A DNA stretch of 47,075 bases from Apostichopus californicus (taxonomy: Eukaryota; Echinodermata; Holothuroidea; Aspidochirotida; Stichopodidae). The notes beneath the pieces were generated by a model. It ran no database searches and was not told where the DNA came from. It saw nothing but the letters and a program-made list of their open reading frames with translations. The position numbers were made by a program, and so were the translations under genes. Positions within the stretch are counted from its first letter, which is position 1. Every line of letters starts with the position of its first letter. The stretch is from NCBI GenBank assembly GCA_020650975.1, contig JAIPMN010000948.1:1-47075 (forward strand). Reading direction: 5' to 3'. Shown here piece by piece: positions 36,401 to 47,075 of the stretch.

Positions 36401-37806
36401 GTGGTTCTAATGCTTTGCTTGGGGAGCTTAGAAGTATGTAGTCCCTGACATTAGTTTTAATCCTTTGCTTGGGAAGCTTAGAAGTATGTCGTCCCCTGGC
36501 AGTGGTTCTAATGCTTTGCTTGGGGAGCTTAGGAGTATGTAATCCTCTAGCAGTGGTTCTAATGCTTTGCTAGGGGAGCTTAGAAGTATGTAGTCCTCTG
36601 GCAGTGGTTCTAATGCTTTGCTAGGGGAGTTTAAAAGTATGTAGTCCCCTGGCAGTGGTTCTAATGCTTTGCTTGGGGAGCTTAGAAGTATGTAGTCCCT
36701 GACATTAGTTTTAATCCTTTGCTTGGGGAGCTTAGAAGTATGTAGTCCCCTGGCAGTGGTTCTAATGCTTTGCTTGGGAGCTTAGAAGTATGTAGTCCCT
36801 GACATTAGTTTTAATCCTTTGCTTGGGAAGCTTAGAAGTATGTCGTCCCCTGGCAGTGGTTCTAATGCTTTGCTTGGGGAGCTTAGAAGTATGTAGTCCT
36901 CTGGCATGGGTTCTAATGCTTTGCTTGGGGAGCTTAGAAGTATGTAGTCCTCTGGCAGTGGTTCTAATGCTTTGCTAGGGGAGTTTAAAAGTATGTAGTC
37001 CCCTGGCAGTGGTTCTAATGCTTTGCTTGGGGAGCTTAGAAGTATGTAGTCCCTGACATTAGTTTTAATCCTTTGCTTGGGGAGCTTAGAAGTATGTAGC
37101 CCCTGGCAGTGGTTCTAATGCTTTGCTTGGGGAGCTTAGAAGTATGTAGTCCCCTGGCAGGGGTTCTAATGCTTTGCTTGGAGAGCTTAGAAGTATGTAG
37201 TCCTCTGGCAGTGGTCCTAATGCTTTTGTGAATTTGCATTGTGTAAAGGATCTCAGCTAGGGTGTGTTGGACTAGAAAACTGTCACAAGTTTGAAGATGC
37301 AAAGACGACTAAGGTTTGAATTTCTCTGCTGGAGCTGCTCGTTAGAAGCTACAGCACATTGTGTGTTATGTGACTAATGATGTTATTGTGTGTACAATTA
37401 TTTCTACCACCATATCTTTGATGGGAAATAAGCAGTGGGGGGGGGGGTAGAAGTGGTTTTTTTTTAAGGTTGCAGTCATTTACAATCTGTACAACCTCGC
37501 TGGTGATTGAGATCATTGATTCAAATTCTGGTCTTTCCTCAATTTTGCCCTCTTCAGGTAAATTTTTTTCAGGTAATTGTTTATAGTAACAAAGTTACTC
37601 TGTTATTTTCAGTTGTCACCAAACCTTCACATCTCACTTAAAATACTGTTATCAAAAGGAAACCATAATTTCACAGATAAACCCAGAGAAATTCAATTCA
37701 TTGTTTTTTTCTCTAGATGGAAATGAGGAAACAAATCACTGATGCAATACAAGAGGAGCTTGGACGACTAAAATCAAGAACAGAGGCCTTACATTATGAC
37801 AGATGA
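30453..37806 (+). CDS. TAFAZZIN: Tafazzin, mitochondrial phospholipid-lysophospholipid transacylase
   Basis: Eight coding exons join in frame: 30453-30564, 31844-31972, 32812-32860, 33718-33803, 34845-34925, 35278-35319, 35853-36046 and 37717-37806 (260 residues). The acyltransferase H-x4-D motif is NHLSCVDD with H70 and D75; motif III is HFFPEGKVNM; the segment [19 protein letters not shown] matches the conserved tafazzin block. A hydrophobic N-terminal stretch (about 21-33) fits membrane anchoring. The enzyme remodels cardiolipin acyl chains on the mitochondrial membranes; loss of the human gene causes Barth syndrome. The sequence lacks any counterpart of human exon 5 and therefore corresponds to the human 262-residue active isoform. 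An acceptor just upstream of the ATG indicates a 5' UTR intron. Two minisatellites lie in introns 3 and 7. Confidence 0.97.
30855..31000. mobile_element. Possible retroelement remnant in tafazzin intron 1
   Basis: The stretch around 30897-30935 contains CCTGATGTTTCGATTCTAGC followed by AGGATCTTCTTCAAAGGC. On the minus strand it reads as a GAAGAAGATCCTGC...CGAAACATCAGG pattern that I associate with 3' portions of several invertebrate retroelements, including Penelope-like ones. A short direct repeat (GAGGGGACAAAAACACA, twice) follows. The family is uncertain. Confidence 0.35.
32930..33376. repeat. Minisatellite, 31-bp unit
   Basis: About 14 copies of ACATATCCAGCTTATTCCCT plus GTGTGCATGTA lie in tafazzin intron 3 (32861-33717). 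The copies alternate between GTGTGCATGTCAC and GTGTGTATGTAAC variants. That alternation indicates recent expansion of a two-unit block. Confidence 0.92.
34536..34803. repeat. Tandem duplication of about 135 bp
   Basis: Two copies share GAATTTATTGGATTGCATAA, GACATGAATAATAATATCT and CACAGAGTATTTTAAGCT. The array ends about 40 bp before tafazzin exon 5, so the second copy lies close to the branch-point region of that exon. Confidence 0.85.
36260..37225. repeat. Minisatellite with higher-order organisation, unit about 51 bp
   Basis: About 19 copies of a unit containing GGAGCTTAGAAGTATGTAGT, CCCCTGGCAGTGG and TTCTAATGCTTTGC lie in tafazzin intron 7. A distinct variant (GTCCCTGACATTAGTTTTAA) begins at 36441, 36695, 36795 and 37049. 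The first and third, and the second and fourth, are each exactly 354 bp apart, so a block of about seven units was duplicated as a whole. Confidence 0.92.
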
Positions 37807-37844
37807 CGACGGCAGAGGCCTTTAGAAGAACGGACCTAGTGGCA

Positions 37845-37850
37845 AATAAA
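37845..37850 (+). other. Poly(A) signal of tafazzin
   Basis: AATAAA is found 39 bp downstream of the tafazzin stop codon, which would give a very short 3' UTR of roughly 60 bp. Confidence 0.6.
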
Positions 37851-37911
37851 ACATTTAAATTATATCAAAACCTAGCCACATTCTACATTTGCACAACATA
37901 TTTTATTTTAC

Positions 37912-37917
37912 TACAGG
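37912..37917 (-). other. Candidate poly(A) signal of ANKRD16
   Basis: AATAAA on the minus strand lies about 430 bp after the ANKRD16 stop codon. Cleavage 15-25 bp later would fall at about 37890, close to the predicted tafazzin transcript end. Confidence 0.45.
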
Positions 37918-38347
37918 CAATAAGAGAGATCAGCCAACCATCTATAGCTGTTGTGGTGGTTTTGTTTTGCAATTAGAAACTGTTTTCATCATATTTTTGG
38001 TAGAAGGAAAATAGATATTATCAAAGATATTCCACCGTAAACCTTTTCATTACTTTAAGATCCAAAGTTGACTTTGAATTGATTTCACTGTTAAATTAAC
38101 ATGGCCTAGCTCACATGTCACATTACCACTACACCATTAACAGGCTCACAAGCTAAGCTGGGATCATAAGTATGGATTATTTTTCTGTCAGCAGGTAATT
38201 TTTGCCAGACACTTTTTATGATCCAACAATTTTTTGATGCCTGGTCATACCATCGATGCTCGTCCAACATGTCAACAAGTTGACTTTCTAGTATGACTTT
38301 CTAGTCGTATACTCTCAGCTACGTCACTAATCTCGTTCCATCCATCT

Positions 38348-43124
<4,777 letters not shown>

Positions 43125-45660
43125 GTGAATACAGCTTCAAGGGTAGCTCTGAATATGCTGTGATAAAAAGAAGAAAAAACTATATCATAATATCCCAGTA
43201 CTTCAAGTGGAGTTTTGTAACAACTAATTACCACCAATAACATTGATACTGCAGTTTTTAATTTGCCACTTTACCCTTTGGGTTGGAGAAATGTAAGTCA
43301 AAGGTCAGCTATGTATATATTTTTTATTAAAGGCTTGTAACTTTTTCTTTCTACAAAATCTCATGACAATTATCCTGCAAAGAATATTTGTACTGAGTAT
43401 TTATGTAAATAATTACAAACATATTGCAGAAATGCTTGATGCAATAAAGACCATTCTGAGAAATTAAATTTATCAAAAGTAAATGTCAACAGTAGCCACT
43501 TTTAATTAATCAGTGTTCACCAACAGTGAAGTTATGACCTGTGTTGTCAGATCTAAATAACCTACTTGTCTAATAAAGCTTAAGATTTCTCTAAACATAT
43601 CTTTATTTGCATTGCTGTTACTGTAGTTTCTTGGTTAGTATTTTTTGGGTTTTGTTTGTATGTTTCTTAATTATACTGTGTTATCAAGGAAGTGACCTAT
43701 TAGACAAGCCTACAAAGCTTTCTTGAGATCACTTTTTTGTGTGCAATGTATTTCTTCATTCTTACATATTATATCTTATAAATTTTTCCATATGTGTACA
43801 TTTTCATATAACAAATTTGATGAAATAAAATCTAAAATGAGTTATTTGTTGACAAAGAATTCACTAACATAATCATTGTCATAAAGGCCTGTACTAGGAT
43901 GGAGAAAATGTTGCAAAACAACCATAGACAATGAATCCTATCACCTGTTACTGAAGGAAACTCCTTAAGCACAATGACATCCTGAAGATATGCATTGTTC
44001 TGTTCCGGTTGAATGCTTCCCTATGCTACGTCTGATAGTTGCTCCACTCAGTTGTTTCATGTTAGAAATTGCTAAATGCTTTCATGGAGTCTTTGTAAAT
44101 TTGTATTTGAATGAGATTGTGGAATAGCTTTTATGTTAACATATGAAAGCAATGTGGGGGAAGGATTGAAAGAACAAGTTCACTGGTATCTGGATCGTGA
44201 AGTTGCTTGAAGTGCTTGAATTTGAAGATTAGAAGGTTAGTGAACATTACTTTATGTTAGGTCGTACTACTACTATTTGAGTGTATTAACTATTACTGGA
44301 AGGGCGTGAACAATAAAGCTAGGCCTAGGTTTTTTTAAGACAGTCCATGTGACAGCATATACAACTAGGCCTAGTAGGTAGTAGTTTTAGTGAAAGGAGT
44401 AGTACAACCACTAACTTACAAGTACAAGGTATGCCTGGCCTATGTGTAACTTCCTTATAATAATCGCCACGCAATTAGTGAAGGCCTAGCCTTGGGAAAA
44501 GGCGTATAGGCCCCTAGGCCTACATAAGCTAGGCCTAATGTTGATCTCAGTCCAGTTACACATGCTGTATCATGTTTTGATTTGTATAGACTTAATACTG
44601 CCAGTCAGATTTATCCCTAGTTTCAAAAGGAAGTCAAATAAATCGCGCTTAAACACGATCAGCTTCGGTGAGGCCCAAAGATTGCATGGTGCTTGGTAGC
44701 CACACACATTGAAACTATACTAGTGTATACTTGTACTGTGCCTATACTAAATGCGCTAGGCCTGACACTAAAACAGGCTAGGTATAACACTAAACCTTCG
44801 CCCGGTCGACTTGATGTTTTCAGCACCTAATTGAATATTAAATTGTAGCTAGTAAACCTTCATAATTTACCACATTTAATACTTCATCCGCAGATGACAG
44901 TGAATATTTCTAAACCATATTAATCTGAGAAAATCACAGGGAGTCTTGTAAACAAGGGTGTATTGAACTATATTATTAACTTGTAAACAAGGGTGTATTG
45001 AACTATATATTAACTTGTTCACTTCATTCATGGTCAAGTCTCAGGACTGCGCTACTGTTGGATGATCAGGGAGCTGCTACTCTAGCAGCTCCCTGCATGG
45101 ACCAACACCTGTATAATCCTAATATTATGTTGGTAGTGTTCACGGAATTCAGTACTTATGCTATGTAAATAGCGTCATTTTCCGGAAAACAAAGTAAATA
45201 CTGTGCTGATTGAAGAAACTGATATGTAAATCACAATAACAAATTTGTCGAAAAATTTGTCAAATTTGTCCTTTGAAATTGGGGAATCTCTAAGTTACAG
45301 TACCATACTATCTTTCGTCAAACCCAACAAAGACGGCACTGGCTTTCGTGAGGTGAACTGTTTCACCCTCTGTTTGCCCTCCACGCTTAGCCTCTTCCGT
45401 GTATATTGCGTGCATAAGATACTTATATTTACGTGTAGAATTATCTATGGATACCCATGATGGGTATTCAGGTTACAAAACGTATGACGTTTGATTGCAA
45501 CACGAGTTACTTTCTGTGAAGTCTAGAAGGATCGTACATTGATTACTAATAGCGACGAAGGCGTTAGATTGATGACTCACATACTTTGTCGGCTCTGCCT
45601 TATATCTCTAGTCAACGATATTATCTTTTTATCATCAATTACGAAGCGACCGAACATTTT
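43125..45660. other. ANKRD16 5' region and intergenic space
   Basis: ANKRD16 has an inferred non-coding exon beginning at 43157 (minus strand), so its promoter lies further right, perhaps around 44200-44600, where the sequence is richer in AGGCCTA words. I see no other coding exon. A direct repeat of about 35 bp occurs at 44945-45016 and a perfect 13-bp-arm hairpin at 45067-45095. Confidence 0.45.
45067..45095. repeat. Perfect inverted repeat (13-bp arms, 3-nt loop)
   Basis: CAGGGAGCTGCTA at 45067-45079 pairs with TAGCAGCTCCCTG at 45083-45095. The arms are GC-richer than the surroundings. The structure is too short for a typical microRNA precursor. It may be a transposon scar or a protein-binding palindrome. 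Confidence 0.65.
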
Positions 45661-45675
45661 TTTGAAGCTGCATAA

Positions 45676-45900
45676 TGTCCAGGTGCGGATCCAGGATTTT
45701 TGAAAAGGGGGAGGTGGTTGGGGCAGGGGGGGGGGAGTTGCTCCGAGGGACGGAATTGTCACGATTACTATCTAAGCAAAGCGCCACCATCAGTTCAAGT
45801 ATACCGTAGCAAGAAAATATTTGCCAAAAATGCCTCCAAGATTGCCGGAAATGGCACTTCCCAGGCCTTGTTAGTTGCATGTTAACAGTCTTCATGTTTT
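45676..45900 (+). repeat. Dispersed repeat family, copy 3
   Basis: It begins near CAGGTGCGGATCCAGGATTT and a G-rich run, then the shared core from 45768 (CTATCTAAGC) to about 45880 (CCAGGCCTTGTTAGTTGCAT). The core aligns with copy 2 over its whole length. The right terminus seen in copy 2 is absent, so this copy appears truncated. Confidence 0.7.
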
Positions 45901-47075
45901 AGAAATTTACACTTCCAAAAAAGGTAAATTAGAAAGAAAAAATGTATTCGGTAAAATCACTTTGTAGGGAAGAATAGGACATTTTACTATATATTCAATG
46001 TTTACACAGGTAATTTAAGGTAATCATATTTTGATAAGTAATTCCCGGGACAGGTGGTCTTGTGTTAATTGCAACTGGCTGGTGTACTTATAGGTATATA
46101 ATAATCTGTACGTCAATAACCAGATATAAAAGCTTGGAAAATATATACTTGCGCGTACCAAGGGGAAGGGTTGAGTTCAGACGAACACCCCCACCCCTTC
46201 GCACCCCTCCCCAAAAAGAAAAGAAAGGTGAAAGCAAGAAACGAATCACAATCTTATCCATGATTTAAGGCCTATTTCGATCGCCAAGGTCACTTTCAGT
46301 TTACTTTGGTTAAATGACTGCATACATGGGTGTATCACATATTCCATCATCACACCGAAAATGGTTTACATTGAAGCATAACATGTTACAATAAAGTAAT
46401 TCAAGTTGCCGTAGGATGATAATCTCAGGCCCTCCCTCCAGTCCCTCCCTCTCCCCTCCCCATGCAAACACCGTTCCCTGACGTAACAAGCATCTGTCAA
46501 TTAGTAGTTTTAGCAGGACACCCCTCCTCCCCCCTCCCCGTATATGTTATGTTTGTTATGTAATTAACTGTATAAGAAGTTTTCTATGCAATATAGAATA
46601 CCTGACCATTATCAGAAATGGGAACTCTCTGCCTAGACACTGCACATTACAGAAAGTTGATTTACTGATTTTGTTTGTACTTTCTTCCTATGCAGAAAGT
46701 AAATGAATTAAATTTAAGGATTTGATTTTAGAAATCCATAGAGTAACTACTTTTGATTACGAAGTTGGAAGCTTGTTGACATGCAGTTATTATCAATATT
46801 TACTCATCATAATGAAGTCAATTGATAAAAAAAATAGCCAGTGTTATATATTTGTTTAAAAAAAGACATATGTGTTCGTTTTAGGCAGATTCTTTACCCG
46901 TAAATTTGTAATACTTTATAGTCATGGTTCTTACAGTTGTAAAGGAGGGCGCTCGACGCGTATTAATATTAAAGTTGTAATTAAGATAAAATTATACAGT
47001 ACAAGGAGAGGGCGCTCGACTCATATTTAATATAGAGTTCCTCTATAAAGGAAGTCTAATTTAAGATATCGATAT
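45901..47075. other. Intergenic right flank
   Basis: No gene is supported. The stretch has C-rich runs near 46430-46540. Two diverged copies of a unit of about 60-65 bp lie at 46930-47070, sharing GGAGGGCGCTCGAC or GAGAGGGCGCTCGAC and TAATTTAAGATA-type ends. This repeat may continue beyond the window. Confidence 0.4.

Larger units (their letters stand above)
37807..38347. other. Convergent 3' region between tafazzin and ANKRD16
   Basis: Only 541 bp separate the two stop codons. A plus-strand AATAAA at 37845-37850 follows the tafazzin stop by 39 bp, and a minus-strand AATAAA (TTTATT at 37912-37917) serves ANKRD16. No other gene is seen. Confidence 0.7.

Noticed and set aside
36047-36448. Extension of the tafazzin exon at 35853 into a longer protein
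   Set aside because: A consensus donor GTAAGT follows residue P, the downstream sequence is minisatellite, and the next exon at 37717 restores the family sequence.

Overview
This is nuclear DNA from an animal. It is AT-rich, its genes are split by GT-AG introns, there are no bacterial-style operons, and it carries many diverged retroelement fragments and minisatellites. The five genes I could reconstruct are animal families. The co-occurrence of RBM17 and ANKRD16, the CR1/L2-like LINE tail, the tRNA-derived SINE and the frequent AGGCCTA-type words suggest an invertebrate deuterostome. An echinoderm, perhaps a sea cucumber, is my best guess, but that guess rests on impression and not on a search.

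Layout. 1-3100: intergenic, with a long palindrome and one copy of a dispersed repeat. 3110-5502 (+): a two-exon rhodopsin-class GPCR whose intron holds a retroposed U2-snRNA-like sequence with a 13-bp target-site duplication. 5503-9870: intergenic or 5' UTR intron. 9880-22881 (+): RBM17/SPF45, eleven coding exons, 473 codons, with G-patch and UHM-type RRM. 24911-27663 (-): GTF3C6 (TFIIIC35), five exons, 117 codons. 27664-30452: the divergent GTF3C6/tafazzin intergenic region, with a nested foldback-type element. 30453-37806 (+): tafazzin, eight exons, 260 codons. 38348-43124 (-): ANKRD16, seven exons, 362 codons. 43125-47075: intergenic, with more repeat copies.

I checked splice phases exon by exon. 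All four housekeeping genes join into uninterrupted frames with GT-AG junctions. RBM17 and GTF3C6 are tail to tail, GTF3C6 and tafazzin are head to head, and tafazzin and ANKRD16 are tail to tail with poly(A) signals only 62 bp apart. The genes are not an obvious functional unit: pre-mRNA splicing, RNA polymerase III transcription, cardiolipin remodelling and alanyl-tRNA synthetase quality control.

The most unusual content is non-coding. There are six separate minisatellites in introns of the four housekeeping genes. One runs exactly up to a 3' splice site and another has a higher-order repeat with an exact 354-bp period. The window also holds the U2-like retroposon, the foldback element with 25-bp perfect arms, and a small DNA transposon family with three copies here. 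I see no coherent new multi-gene system.
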